Both the position numbers and the translations under genes were made by a program. Source: Candidatus Leptovillus gracilis (GTDB taxonomy: Bacteria > Chloroflexota > Anaerolineae > Promineifilales > Promineifilaceae). Taken from it: 64,000 bases of DNA. Shown piece after piece: positions 53,065 through 61,462 of the stretch (position 1 is the stretch's first letter; each line of letters starts with the position of its first letter). Under the pieces are notes generated by a model that saw only the letters and a program-made list of their open reading frames with translations, was not told the origin of the DNA and did not search any database. Location: NCBI GenBank assembly GCA_016716065.1, contig JADJXA010000005.1, positions 62,001 through 126,000 on the forward strand, read 5' to 3'.

Positions 53065-53390
53065 GTTCTTAACCTCCGGACGTCGCGGGCCTGCGGACCC
53101 TTGCCGAAATCGTGAATGGTAAAGCTCACCCGGTCACCGTCGTAGAGGTTGCGGTGGCCTTCGCCGTCTATGTGTTTGTAGTGGACAAAAACGTCCAGGC
53201 CACCGTCGCAGATTTCCGGGTCGTCGGCGGTGATGAAGCCGTGCCCCTTGAGGCGGTTGAACCATTTCACGGTTCCAGTGTGGCGCGCCGGTGGTCCAGA
53301 ATGCCCATCCGAACCGCGCTCAAGCCTGGAAAACAGCGTGCTGTTTTCGTTTGTAATTCGTTGCATTATGTCTGCCCAACTGTCTCTCAT
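53061..53390 (-). CDS. Cold-shock-domain protein
   Basis: 109 residues. After a ~38-residue tail, GTVKWFNRLKGHGFITADDP has the RNP1 motif (K-G-x-G-F-I) and DVFVHYKHIDGEG has RNP2 (V-F-V-H-Y), then DGDRVSFTIHDFGKGPQARD: a full cold-shock fold that binds single-stranded nucleic acid. Perhaps an RNA chaperone for the late operon or an ssDNA-binding helper. Confidence 0.85.
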   Translation of the reverse strand: MRDSWADIMQRITNENSTLFSRLERGSDGHSGPPARHTGTVKWFNRLKGHGFITADDPEICDGGLDVFVHYKHIDGEGHRNLYDGDRVSFTIHDFGKGPQARDVRRLRT

Positions 53391-54256
53391 GATTTGTATC
53401 CTCCGTTTTGTTTAGCGATTTCATCCAGCCGATTGTGCCAATCGCGCTGGGCACGTTCCGATAATTCCGGCATGATCCGGGCGCGTTCCTCTCTGGTCAT
53501 GTGCGCCAGGTCACGACGCTGTTGGCGTGTCACTTGCCGCCAATCGCCGGGCAATGCGCCGTTTTCCGGTGGCATCTTGCTGGCATCTTGTCGCCCATCC
53601 TGCCGCCCATCCTGCCGGAAAGATGCCGCCTTTTTTGCTTCAATTTGCGCCAGGGATAATGACGTTTTGTCGGCCTGGGCCTGCCGCTTCAGTTCGCGTT
53701 CCAGTTCCCGGTCGCGGGCTTCCTGCTCGCGCTGGAAGGTCAAACGCCGGGCATCCTCCTCGGCCTGCCGCTCGGCGGCGGCCTGGGCCAGCAGCGCCAA
53801 CTCCTGCGCCTGGGCCTGGGCTGTGGCCTGCTGGTCCAACTCGAACGCCTGCCGCTGCGCTTCGTCACTGGCCTGTTTTGCCCGCACCACTTCCAGGCCA
53901 TCTACCAGCGCCGCGACCAGGTAGACGACGGCGGCGATGATGGGGATGGGCAAGAGGGTGGCGTTGCGATGAAGAATCCAGATGCCGGCGCCGGTATAAA
54001 TCAGCAGCAAGATAAAGGCGACGGCCGCTCGCGCCTTGTCGTTGATGCGCCAGGAGACCTCCAGCGCGTGCCCAGAAAGGATGCCAACGACCTCCACGCC
54101 AACGGCCGTTGCGGCCGCGCCGATGATGACGGCCGTCTGCCACCAGCCGCCAATGGGCTGCGAGCGGGTGATTTCGTAGGTCAAAAAGACAACCATCGCG
54201 GCCGGGGTGAAGACGCGGCCGACAAGGGGCAGAATGGAACCGATAGTTTTGTTCAT
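53387..54256 (-). CDS. Membrane protein with coiled-coil and basic C-terminus
   Basis: 289 residues. Three to four membrane spans in residues ~12-135 (AAMVVFLTYEI, TAVIIGAAATAVGVEVVGIL, AVAFILLLIYTGAGIWIL, IAAVVYLVAALVDGLEV), then a ~110-residue coiled coil (AERQAEEDARRLTFQREQEA) and a helix-rich end that looks DNA- or ribosome-binding. It is a neighbour of the translocase and peptidoglycan hydrolase genes, so it may be part of the same membrane machine. Not recognised by name. Confidence 0.6.
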   Translation of the reverse strand: MNKTIGSILPLVGRVFTPAAMVVFLTYEITRSQPIGGWWQTAVIIGAAATAVGVEVVGILSGHALEVSWRINDKARAAVAFILLLIYTGAGIWILHRNATLLPIPIIAAVVYLVAALVDGLEVVRAKQASDEAQRQAFELDQQATAQAQAQELALLAQAAAERQAEEDARRLTFQREQEARDRELERELKRQAQADKTSLSLAQIEAKKAASFRQDGRQDGRQDASKMPPENGALPGDWRQVTRQQRRDLAHMTREERARIMPELSERAQRDWHNRLDEIAKQNGGYKS

Positions 54257-54265
54257 GCGTTACTC

Positions 54266-55477
54266 CTATTTGATAAATTGCCAATCGTAAGCCAGCGTGC
54301 CGTAGCCCACTGGCGGCGTGTTGTACAAATCCACCCAGCAGTAGCTGGTTTCTGCGTCGCGCTTAAGCGCTTTGTCGTATGCTCCCGGCTCGTAGCACTG
54401 AATCCAGCCGCCCCGGTCGCGGCATTCGTAAGTCGCGCCGGCGTAGCTGAAGCGTGTGCCGAAGGGCCAGGCCGGTGGACAGGCAGCTGCGTAGACGCCG
54501 CCCTTACCGCCCGTCCAATCCCAGGTCACGTCGCCACTCGCCATGTGGCCGCAGTCGCTGTCACAGTTAATGCCGCCGGCAGCCGGTTCGTAGTGGCTGA
54601 TCCGCAGGCCCACGTCGCTGCTTGGCGAGTAGCCGAGGCTGCGTAAAGCCTGCACCAATCCGGCCAGGTCGCGGTAAGGTGTTGGCGCGCCAACACCGCG
54701 CTCCGGCGCGCCAACATCGGCAACGGCCGTTTCCGCCTGGCTGCGGTATTGCTCCGGGTCCACTTCCACCCCATCCACCAGCAGGCTGACGTGGTCGTGG
54801 CAGATGGGGGCGCTGCCGATGAAATAGCCGGTGAGGTTGGTGCTGCCGACCTGCTGGCCGGCGCGGAAGCTGTCGCCGGCGGCCAGCGCATAATCGCCGT
54901 GCATGAGGAGCATCTGGTAACGGCCGTCGTCGCTCTTCAGGTAGATGTAGGGGTTCCCCCAGCTATCCTTGACCCCAGCGCCGCCCCAGCTGACTGTGCC
55001 AGCGAACGGCGCGTAGATGGGCGCGCCACAATCGCGGACGTAATCCCGGCCGGCCCACTCGCCGCCCCGGCTGTGCATCTCATTCAGTGCGGCCGGCGCG
55101 CCGCTGGGCGCGTAGGGCAGCAGCCCGGCCGTGTGGCTGATGAAGGCGCTCTCTTGACGGCCGTCCACCGTCATGAGCGTCAAGCCGTCCACCCCACCCG
55201 TGTAGTCTGCGCCCACCACCTCGCCAATGGCAACGGCCGTGATGACGAGGGCAGGCAGGCAAGAGACGAACGCGACGGTGAGCGCCGACCCGAACGCCGC
55301 CAACCACAGCGCCCGCGAGCGGATGGGGGCGTAGCTGGTGATGAGCCAGGCCGCCAGGAAAGGCAGCAGCAAGACGGTTAAGGGCTTTAGGCAGGCTAGA
55401 ATCATGGCGAAAAGGTAAAAAGGTAGTTTTGGGAATACCCCGTAAACTACTCCCCCAGGAGTAGAAATGGTACACAT
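54266..55477 (-). CDS. Membrane-anchored M23 peptidase with 3D-like domain
   Basis: 403 residues. A membrane anchor at residues ~22-75 (two hydrophobic stretches). The LytM/M23 domain (~130-240) has HSRGGEWAGRDYVRDCGAP, APFAGTVSWGG and the catalytic-type ICHDHVSLLVDGV (HxH). The C-terminal WPFGTRFSYAGATYECRDRG resembles the 3D/double-psi barrel of RlpA-type enzymes. Together they would cut peptide stems and possibly glycans. Membrane-anchored hydrolases of this kind open the wall for conjugation machines, or act as phage lysins. Start ATG 55477 lies in the loop of a perfect hairpin whose stem covers its AGGAG ribosome site. Two palindrome copies are inside the gene (54680-54695 and a half at 54704). 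Confidence 0.75.
   Translation of the reverse strand: MCTISTPGGVVYGVFPKLPFYLFAMILACLKPLTVLLLPFLAAWLITSYAPIRSRALWLAAFGSALTVAFVSCLPALVITAVAIGEVVGADYTGGVDGLTLMTVDGRQESAFISHTAGLLPYAPSGAPAALNEMHSRGGEWAGRDYVRDCGAPIYAPFAGTVSWGGAGVKDSWGNPYIYLKSDDGRYQMLLMHGDYALAAGDSFRAGQQVGSTNLTGYFIGSAPICHDHVSLLVDGVEVDPEQYRSQAETAVADVGAPERGVGAPTPYRDLAGLVQALRSLGYSPSSDVGLRISHYEPAAGGINCDSDCGHMASGDVTWDWTGGKGGVYAAACPPAWPFGTRFSYAGATYECRDRGGWIQCYEPGAYDKALKRDAETSYCWVDLYNTPPVGYGTLAYDWQFIK
54680..54695. repeat. 16-bp palindrome copy 9 (in gene)
   Basis: Perfect copy in the M23 gene, followed at 54704 by half copy CGGCGCGCCAACA. Confidence 0.9.
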
Positions 55478-55495
55478 TTGCTACTCCTGGGGGAG
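55450..55495 (-). promoter_or_regulatory. Start-codon hairpin hiding the RBS of the M23 gene
   Basis: CTCCCCCAGGAGTAG (on both strands, 55450-55464 and 55481-55495) forms a perfect 15-bp stem; the 16-base loop can extend it by five more pairs. Read along the mRNA, AGGAG lies in the first arm 6 bases before the ATG in the loop, and codons 6-11 form the other arm. Translation should need the stem opened. Confidence 0.65.
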
Positions 55496-55503
55496 AAACA
55501 GGG

Positions 55504-56916
55504 CTACTTTTGCAGTTCCCTTTCTCTCAAAAGCCAGTACCTATTGAGGTTTGCGTAGATAGTTTTCTTGGACATAACAAAGTATTTTCGTACCTCGTCA
55601 CCGGAAGGTTTTGTGTCATACTGGCGCAGGAACTCCATAAACGCGGTCTCTTTAGCTGCCCGCCCCACAAGGGTCGCCCAGACAATACGGCCGTCTGAAC
55701 CATCACCCATATCTTCCTCGTCATCGTTGATGGCCTGGATAGCCGCCTCGGTGCGACCGACGTGCTGCGTGTAGGCTGCGCCGACGCCGCCCCAAGTGGG
55801 CAGCGGGCAACCCTGGCTAATCTCGGCCGCATAGCTCTCTAACTCCGCCGTTGGGATTTTGATGGCGTTCATCACCATCCAAGTCGGATAACCGGCCAAC
55901 CGGGTGAAAAACTGCCCACGTCCCAGGCTTACCTCATCGGTGAATTCCTTCCCGATTTCGGCCACGTTGTGATATTCGCGGGGAGAGGACAAAGAGCCGC
56001 AGAAGCGCGTCCAAAGCTGGCTGCGCAGCCCGGCAGGAATGGCGTCCACGTTTGGGTACTGGGTTGCCACCAGGAGCTTAATACCGGCGTAGCGGCCTTT
56101 TTTCGCCAGGCTGACAAGCAGCGACAGGCCGTCCACCGCTTTGCCTGTCAAGTCCTGACATTCGTCTATGACGACGACCAGGTAAGGCAGCCGGGGCAAT
56201 TCTGCGGCCATGCCTAGCTCAACGCGCAGCTTGTGGTAGCGGTGCAGGTCGTTGCACAGGAAGCGGTCGGGAATTTTACGGAACAGGTCGCCGCGCCGGG
56301 TCATTTCCCCATCCAGCCACTTGAGCAGTCGGATGGCCTCGTCGTCGCTGGTGGCAATGGGCACGCCATGTAGGTAGGGCATGTGGGCAAACACGCTGAA
56401 GTCGTTACCGTCCTTACCGTGATCGAAGATGACGATGTGCAGCTCCTCCGGCGTGTAAGCGGCCGTCATCTCGTAGATGGTGGTGTGCAGCAGGGTGGTT
56501 TTGCCTGCACCGTTGACGCCCCAGATGGCTGTTGAGGTCATCTCATCCAGGTTGGTGATGACCGGCTCGCCCTTTCCGTAATAGCCGATCCACATCGGGG
56601 TTGATTTGTTGGTAACGGCCGTTTCCCCCATCTTCATTGTCCGCCTGGTTGCGAACCAGACGGAGAGGTTGTCGGCAACCGGGCCAATCACGTCGGTGGT
56701 GAACAATTGCAGGTAGCCGGAAAGCAGCAGCAGAACCAGGCCGGCGACGATGACGGCCGTCGTCACGCTGCCCATCCACAACCACACGCCGGCAAAGACC
56801 AGCACGGTGAGGGCAATCATCCGGCTCATGGCCTCGCGGCCGATGGCAACGTAAACCGGATCGGCGCGAGTTTCTAACCGCGTTTTGCTTGTTTTGGGCT
56901 GCTTATCGTCAAACAT
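55504..56916 (-). CDS. FtsK/SpoIIIE-like DNA translocase
   Basis: 470 residues. Two membrane spans (~33-49 and 53-70), Walker A GVNGAGKT at 133-140, Walker B LVVVIDECQDL with Asp-Glu 251-252, then AKKGRYAGIKLLVATQYPNV (sensor-like) and QLWTRFCGSL. The C-terminus has a small winged-helix-like tail (VMSKKTIYANLNRYWLLRER). Such proteins pump double-stranded DNA in chromosome segregation or conjugation (TcpA/TraB-like). The neighbouring membrane proteins and hydrolase suggest a transfer complex rather than host FtsK. Confidence 0.8.
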   Translation of the reverse strand: MFDDKQPKTSKTRLETRADPVYVAIGREAMSRMIALTVLVFAGVWLWMGSVTTAVIVAGLVLLLLSGYLQLFTTDVIGPVADNLSVWFATRRTMKMGETAVTNKSTPMWIGYYGKGEPVITNLDEMTSTAIWGVNGAGKTTLLHTTIYEMTAAYTPEELHIVIFDHGKDGNDFSVFAHMPYLHGVPIATSDDEAIRLLKWLDGEMTRRGDLFRKIPDRFLCNDLHRYHKLRVELGMAAELPRLPYLVVVIDECQDLTGKAVDGLSLLVSLAKKGRYAGIKLLVATQYPNVDAIPAGLRSQLWTRFCGSLSSPREYHNVAEIGKEFTDEVSLGRGQFFTRLAGYPTWMVMNAIKIPTAELESYAAEISQGCPLPTWGGVGAAYTQHVGRTEAAIQAINDDEEDMGDGSDGRIVWATLVGRAAKETAFMEFLRQYDTKPSGDEVRKYFVMSKKTIYANLNRYWLLRERELQK

Positions 56917-56922
56917 GATCTG

Positions 56923-57453
56923 TTACTCCTGACCGGGTTGGTCAGCGCACATTTGTCCGGTGGTGATGTAGAGCAGCGCCTCGTAGCGCATCCGCTGCGC
57001 ATCGTCGGTCACGCTGTCGGCCATTTGGCAGATGTCGTCGGCCGCGCCGGGCCAGTCGGCCAGCAGCGCCTGGACGCGCCCTTGGTCGAGCGTGTAGCTG
57101 AACAGGTCGGCGCTGTTATCAATGACCAACTCGCGTTTGGCGGCCGGCAGGTTGTTAAAGTTAGCCCCAGTCCAGGTGGAGGCGTCCCACTGCACCGGCC
57201 AGAGCCACCAGCCCAGGACGACCAGGCCGACGAAGAGGCCGAGGGCCAGGGACACGACAGCAAGCTGCTGCTTGGTCAATCGCGACCAGGCAGCCGTTGC
57301 CAGGGCCACCATGCGCCGCCATTGACCCGCCAGCCGCTCGGCGAGCGACGGTTGAAGGGGCTGCACCGGCTCAATGCCGCGTCGTCGAACGCGCCGCCAT
57401 TCGGCGTGCCCGACGGTCACACTCGTTTGAATACGTCGGTATTTACGGTTCAT
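56923..57453 (-). CDS. Single-pass membrane protein next to the translocase
   Basis: 176 residues. Basic cytoplasmic start (YRRIQTSVTVGHAEWRRVRR), one span at ~71-90 (LAVVSLALGLFVGLVVLGWW), then an exported ~85-residue part with LPAAKRELVIDNSADLFSYT and two cysteines. 6 bases from the FtsK-like gene, so likely its partner. Shape recalls VirB8/TcpC-type proteins but shorter; identity unproven. AGGAGTATC precedes its ATG. Confidence 0.6.
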   Translation of the reverse strand: MNRKYRRIQTSVTVGHAEWRRVRRRGIEPVQPLQPSLAERLAGQWRRMVALATAAWSRLTKQQLAVVSLALGLFVGLVVLGWWLWPVQWDASTWTGANFNNLPAAKRELVIDNSADLFSYTLDQGRVQALLADWPGAADDICQMADSVTDDAQRMRYEALLYITTGQMCADQPGQE

Positions 57454-57471
57454 CTGATACTCCTCTTTGCG

Positions 57472-58053
57472 TTACGGCTGAATGATGGGCGTTGGCGGCT
57501 TCAGGATGTCATAGGTGGCGGTAGGTCCGGGCGTTGCCTGGTATTGAGCAGCTGCGGCCGTAACGGTCGCCAGGCGGGCGTCGGCAGTTGCGCGATAGTC
57601 AGGCTCAGGCATAGTAGCTATTGGCGCGAGGGTTGGGGTGGCGAGGATGGGCGACACTGTCGGCTGGCTGCCACCGCCGCCTGCATCCGGGTCGCTGCCA
57701 TCAGTGGGGCCGCCGAGGGGTGATAAAGTGGCTGTGGGCTTCGCTGGCGCGCTGTTACCGGCGCCGGCGGCGGTGTCGAAAATGCCGCGCACGTTGCCAG
57801 CGAAACGGTCCATCTCCGGCTGCGCCGATTCGATGCCTTCATTGCTAAATTGCAGCACCAGTGCGGGGAGATACTTAAGGCCAGCCAGCATCATACCCAC
57901 GACGACGACCGAGTAGATGAGATACCACCACAGCGCCGATTTGGTTTTGATTGCTCCGATGCCAACGCCAATGACGAAGACGATGGTCGAGCCGACCATG
58001 TAGGCGGCCAATGCCCAACTGATCCAGCGAATGCCGGTGTCTAGCAATTCCAT
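57472..58053 (-). CDS. Membrane protein with Pro/Thr-rich tail
   Basis: 193 residues from ATG 58053, chosen for AAAGGAGTATCTCA upstream; the open frame extends to 58101. Two spans (~9-31 and 41-66: IRWISWALAAYMVGSTIVFV, LIYSVVVVGMMLAGLKYL), then a low-complexity exported tail (PTATLSPLGGPTDGSDPD...). Same operon as the translocase; possibly a channel component. Not recognised. Confidence 0.6.
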   Translation of the reverse strand: MELLDTGIRWISWALAAYMVGSTIVFVIGVGIGAIKTKSALWWYLIYSVVVVGMMLAGLKYLPALVLQFSNEGIESAQPEMDRFAGNVRGIFDTAAGAGNSAPAKPTATLSPLGGPTDGSDPDAGGGGSQPTVSPILATPTLAPIATMPEPDYRATADARLATVTAAAAQYQATPGPTATYDILKPPTPIIQP

Positions 58054-58183
58054 TGAGATACTCCTTTGCGGGAGTAACGGCCGTTTGAGTTGGCTTACCA
58101 ACTTTGCTATACTGGAACGGCCGTTACCCCAAATGCCCTGCGGTCACGGTAGGCCGGTGCTGATAACACCGGCCGTTTTGTTT

Positions 58184-58438
58184 TTAGGTCATGAGCAGGT
58201 GGCTGCCGGGCAGATGCTCATGCCGGCAGTGTGGGCAAACTTCAACAAATCCCTGACGCACTTGAACGCAGCTATCGTTCATCAGGAAGGCACTGGCCCC
58301 TGGCCGCAGTGGGTATGGCTGCCCGCAGTTGCTGCAGGTGAGCCAGGCGGCGACCAGGGCGGCTGACGGTTCGGGGACGATGACGCCGCCGGTGGCGACG
58401 ATGGTGAGCAATTGCTGGCTGCGGAGGATGATGGTCAC
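58184..58438 (-). CDS. Small zinc-ribbon protein
   Basis: 84 residues starting at GTG 58438 (GTGA overlap with the ParB-like gene). CSNCG and CPHCRHEH give a CxxC...CxxC zinc ribbon. Probably nucleic-acid or protein binding, function unknown. Confidence 0.6.
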   Translation of the reverse strand: MTIILRSQQLLTIVATGGVIVPEPSAALVAAWLTCSNCGQPYPLRPGASAFLMNDSCVQVRQGFVEVCPHCRHEHLPGSHLLMT

Positions 58439-60417
58439 GCTCGCGCTTCCTCCTCCAACTCTCTGCAAATCTCGGCGTCGTAGTCGTAGTCGTCCTCGTC
58501 GCTGTACAGATCCCCGTCTTCATCTCCGGCGAGGTTTGCAGCCGTCAATTTCCTGGATGTCTCGCGCTCCGCCTTGCGCAGCGCCGCCTCGGCCGCTTCC
58601 AGGGCATCCTTCTCTTTCCGGGTCTCCATGTCGCGCAGGGCGCGGCGCAATTCGTAGTCAAGGTTGAGCAACTCGGTGGCCTCGGCCTCCGGCAAGTCGT
58701 GGATGGGATGGATGGCGGCCAAAGCGGCATCCAGGGCGATCTTGCAGTCCGGCCAGTCGTAGCTGCCATAGTTGCGGCGTTCGTACCAAAAATCTAAGGC
58801 GAGGATGGCGGCGCGGCGCATGTCGGCCAGGGGCATGCCGGTCGATGTGACTTTGTCCGCATTCAGCCCGGCGCGGCTCAGGAGCCGGCGCACCAGTTGA
58901 ACCTGCCGCCAGCCGTCGTAGTACGTCTTGATGCCGCGACCTTTGTCCCACATGAATGCTATGAACTGCTTCAGCAGCGGTTCGTATTCCAGGCCATCGA
59001 AGCCGTCGACGGCGTCGTCTTTTGGCTCCAGCATCAACGCGGCGATGATGCCGGCCGCGTCTCCGGCCGGAAGGTAAAGCGCGTCCACCATCGCGGCCTT
59101 CGCCCGCTTTTCCACTTCTTTGCCCAACTTCGCGGCCTCTTTACGCCAGGCGGCCCGGTCGGTGGCCGACGCGATGTCCTCGACCTTTTCCTTTGCCTCG
59201 CTTGGAAGAAGATGCAACGGCAGAAAGCCGCGATGGCCCAGGGCGATGCCGGCGCGCCCTTCATTGTCGAATCGGTGGTCATCCCACAGCAGTTCACGCT
59301 CGCCATACGGCCGTACCATTGCGCCGCTGGGCTGCCAGCGAATCACGAAGTTTGTGCCAGGCTGCTGACCGCCCTTCCAGAGGGCTGCCAACAATGCGCG
59401 AGTTTTGTACTCTTCATAATCGGCGAAGTCCTCAGCCCGGTCGCTGATGTGGACGCCCAACTCATCGGCCGCGTCGGTGAGGACGCATTCGGCGATGACC
59501 TGCTCCTTTTCGGCAAGGCACGCGGAAACCATGCAGTGGTTGTTGACGCGATAGCCGCAGCCACGACAGGTGCTTTGACAAATCTTGCCGCTGACGCCCG
59601 TCTCGAAGTCGGCGACAAACTTGGGGAGTGAGACGCCGGCGTGTTTGATGGCACGCTCAGCATATTTGCGGATGTCCTCGCTGGTTGTGCCGTTAGGGTT
59701 TTCCAGCAGCTTGCTGACGTACGCGGCCGGCGGCTCTGGCGAATAGTAGTCCTTTTTCCATTTGTCCCCTGGCACGGCCTCCTTCAGCTTCAGGACCGGA
59801 GCCAGGGCCAGGCAGGAGCGCTCGCTCAGACGGCCGTCACGGTTGGCCTGCTGAACTTCGGCCGGCAGTTCCAGGAGGCGCAGGCGATTGGCGACGGTGG
59901 AACGGTCCACGCCCCAGGCTTCGGCCACTTCGCGCTGGCTCTTGGATTGAGATAGTTTGCGCGCCAACAATTCAGCTTCCTCGACGGCCGAGATGTCTTT
60001 CCGCTCGCGGTTCTCGGACCAGACGGCATCCAGCATTTGCTCGTCGTTCAGTTCGCCGATATGAACCGGGAACCAGCCGCGTTCATAGCCGATTTCCTGC
60101 GCTCCCCACAGGTGGCGGAAGGCGCGCAAACGGCGGTGGCCGAAGGCCAGTTGGACGCGCACGGCCGGGTCAATGTACAGGACGCGGTTTTTGTCGGTCA
60201 GGGTGAGTGCTTTCGCTACGCTGTAAACCTTGCCGTTTGGCTCGGTGGCATTGCGGAAGATGACCCGGCCACGCGGGATTTGCATCAAGCCATAACTGTC
60301 CGGATAGTTGGCGCGGGCGGCGGCGATGCGGCCGGCCAGGTCGGCGATGTCGCCGTATTCCTGGCGCGCCTGGAAGGGATTGTCATCAATTTGTGAAAGG
60401 GGGACGTAAATTAACAT
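58435..60417 (-). CDS. Large ParB-like DNA-binding protein
   Basis: 660 residues. Residues 1-130 are the ParB/Srx domain (DNPFQARQEYGDIADLAGRI...AFGHRRLRAFRHL, with the GHRR nucleotide-binding type motif). Residues ~150-190 form the helix-turn-helix (SQREVAEAWGVDRSTVANRL). A cysteine group CQSTCRGCG...HCMVSAC (~290-310) may bind zinc or iron-sulphur. The C-terminal 350 residues are helical with an acidic end. Length is about twice that of chromosomal ParB. No ParA is next to it; candidate binding sites are the ten TGTTGGCGCGCCAACA palindromes. Confidence 0.75.
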   Translation of the reverse strand: MLIYVPLSQIDDNPFQARQEYGDIADLAGRIAAARANYPDSYGLMQIPRGRVIFRNATEPNGKVYSVAKALTLTDKNRVLYIDPAVRVQLAFGHRRLRAFRHLWGAQEIGYERGWFPVHIGELNDEQMLDAVWSENRERKDISAVEEAELLARKLSQSKSQREVAEAWGVDRSTVANRLRLLELPAEVQQANRDGRLSERSCLALAPVLKLKEAVPGDKWKKDYYSPEPPAAYVSKLLENPNGTTSEDIRKYAERAIKHAGVSLPKFVADFETGVSGKICQSTCRGCGYRVNNHCMVSACLAEKEQVIAECVLTDAADELGVHISDRAEDFADYEEYKTRALLAALWKGGQQPGTNFVIRWQPSGAMVRPYGERELLWDDHRFDNEGRAGIALGHRGFLPLHLLPSEAKEKVEDIASATDRAAWRKEAAKLGKEVEKRAKAAMVDALYLPAGDAAGIIAALMLEPKDDAVDGFDGLEYEPLLKQFIAFMWDKGRGIKTYYDGWRQVQLVRRLLSRAGLNADKVTSTGMPLADMRRAAILALDFWYERRNYGSYDWPDCKIALDAALAAIHPIHDLPEAEATELLNLDYELRRALRDMETRKEKDALEAAEAALRKAERETSRKLTAANLAGDEDGDLYSDEDDYDYDAEICRELEEEARA

Positions 60418-60643
60418 GAGATACTCCTTGTTTGGTTTGAACTGACTTACTCTCGGTCTCCCAACGCTTCGCCGACGTTCTGATGGCCTGGTCTACACGG
60501 CTTAGGTGGAATCGCGCTCGTTGGATTCGTGGCTCGTCTGGGTAGCTTTCCTCAAGCTCGCCCAGATATAGTGAAACGGCGAAAAGTGGGTTGATCGCCG
60601 TGTCCATTAACTCGCCCCAGGGGGGCAAGGTGCTGGTGGTCAT
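60386..60643 (-). CDS. Unknown small protein
   Basis: 85 residues, AGGAGTATC before the ATG, overlapping the ParB-like gene by 32 bases. Helical (VSLYLGELEESYPDEPRIQR, ARFHLSRVDQAI). Operon member of unknown role. Confidence 0.55.
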   Translation of the reverse strand: MTTSTLPPWGELMDTAINPLFAVSLYLGELEESYPDEPRIQRARFHLSRVDQAIRTSAKRWETESKSVQTKQGVSHVNLRPPFTN

Positions 60644-60671
60644 CAGATACTCCTCTTAAGTTTAAAAACTG

Positions 60672-61445
60672 CTAACGACCTCCGGCCTTGCGCCGATAGT
60701 CGGGCACGCCAGAGAGATTGACCATGAAACCGGCCGGGGCCATCTGTAGCAGCCTGCTCCAGGTACGGCCGCCTACGTGGGCGGCCAGGGCGTCCAGGCT
60801 GAGGTTGCCGGTGAAAATGAGGCTAACCCCAGATGAGTAGCAGTAATCCACCAACTTGAAGTAGCGGGCGTGGCGCTCCAGCGCCTGTTTGTATTCATCC
60901 TGGCTAACGAATGGGATGAACCCCTCAGCGCCCACGTCGTCCACGACTACAATGGAGGCATCGGCCACCTCGTTGCTGGCGTGGGTTTCGCCATCGAGAC
61001 GGTTGATAATGTCACCGGCCACAAAAAACTTGCCGGCCGGGGCAATGGGCTGACCATCCATGACATAGGCGACCGACCAGAGGCATGCACGGGCAATGTG
61101 GGTCTTACCGCAACCGTAGCCAGTGCGGGTGATGTCGCCGGGAACGGCCGTTGACAACAGCACCAGGCTGGCGTTGGGCTTGCGCCCGGCGGCGATTTGC
61201 GCCCGGCGGCGGTTCTGCCAGGCGCGGGCGGCCTGCACGGCAACTTCAACCAGCGGATGCCAGTCCGGGTCCAGGTCAGCCAAACGCGCCGGGGCGGCGT
61301 CTGCTGCCACAGGGGCAATGTCAGGCGGGGTAGCGGGGGATGCCGCCTGGTTCAGGATAGCAGCTATGGGGGCCGGGAGACGGCCGTTTTGTTTTGGGCG
61401 GCGGGCCAGCAGGTCCGCCTGGGCGTTGGCAAGTTGCTGATTCAT
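60672..61445 (-). CDS. DnaC/IstB-like AAA+ ATPase (helicase loader)
   Basis: 257 residues. Walker A GYGCGKTH at 109-116, Walker B IVVVDDVG at 165-172, then ADASIVVVDD-style core, SGVSLIFTGNLSLDALAAHV (sensor 1) and GRTWSRLLQM (arginine-finger/sensor 2 region). These are the marks of DnaC/IstB/DnaI-type loaders. Following a replication-initiator-like gene, it should load the host or phage helicase at the origin. Promoter-proximal AGGAGTATC ribosome site. Confidence 0.8.
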   Translation of the reverse strand: MNQQLANAQADLLARRPKQNGRLPAPIAAILNQAASPATPPDIAPVAADAAPARLADLDPDWHPLVEVAVQAARAWQNRRRAQIAAGRKPNASLVLLSTAVPGDITRTGYGCGKTHIARACLWSVAYVMDGQPIAPAGKFFVAGDIINRLDGETHASNEVADASIVVVDDVGAEGFIPFVSQDEYKQALERHARYFKLVDYCYSSGVSLIFTGNLSLDALAAHVGGRTWSRLLQMAPAGFMVNLSGVPDYRRKAGGR

Positions 61446-61462
61446 GATACTCCTCTAAATCC

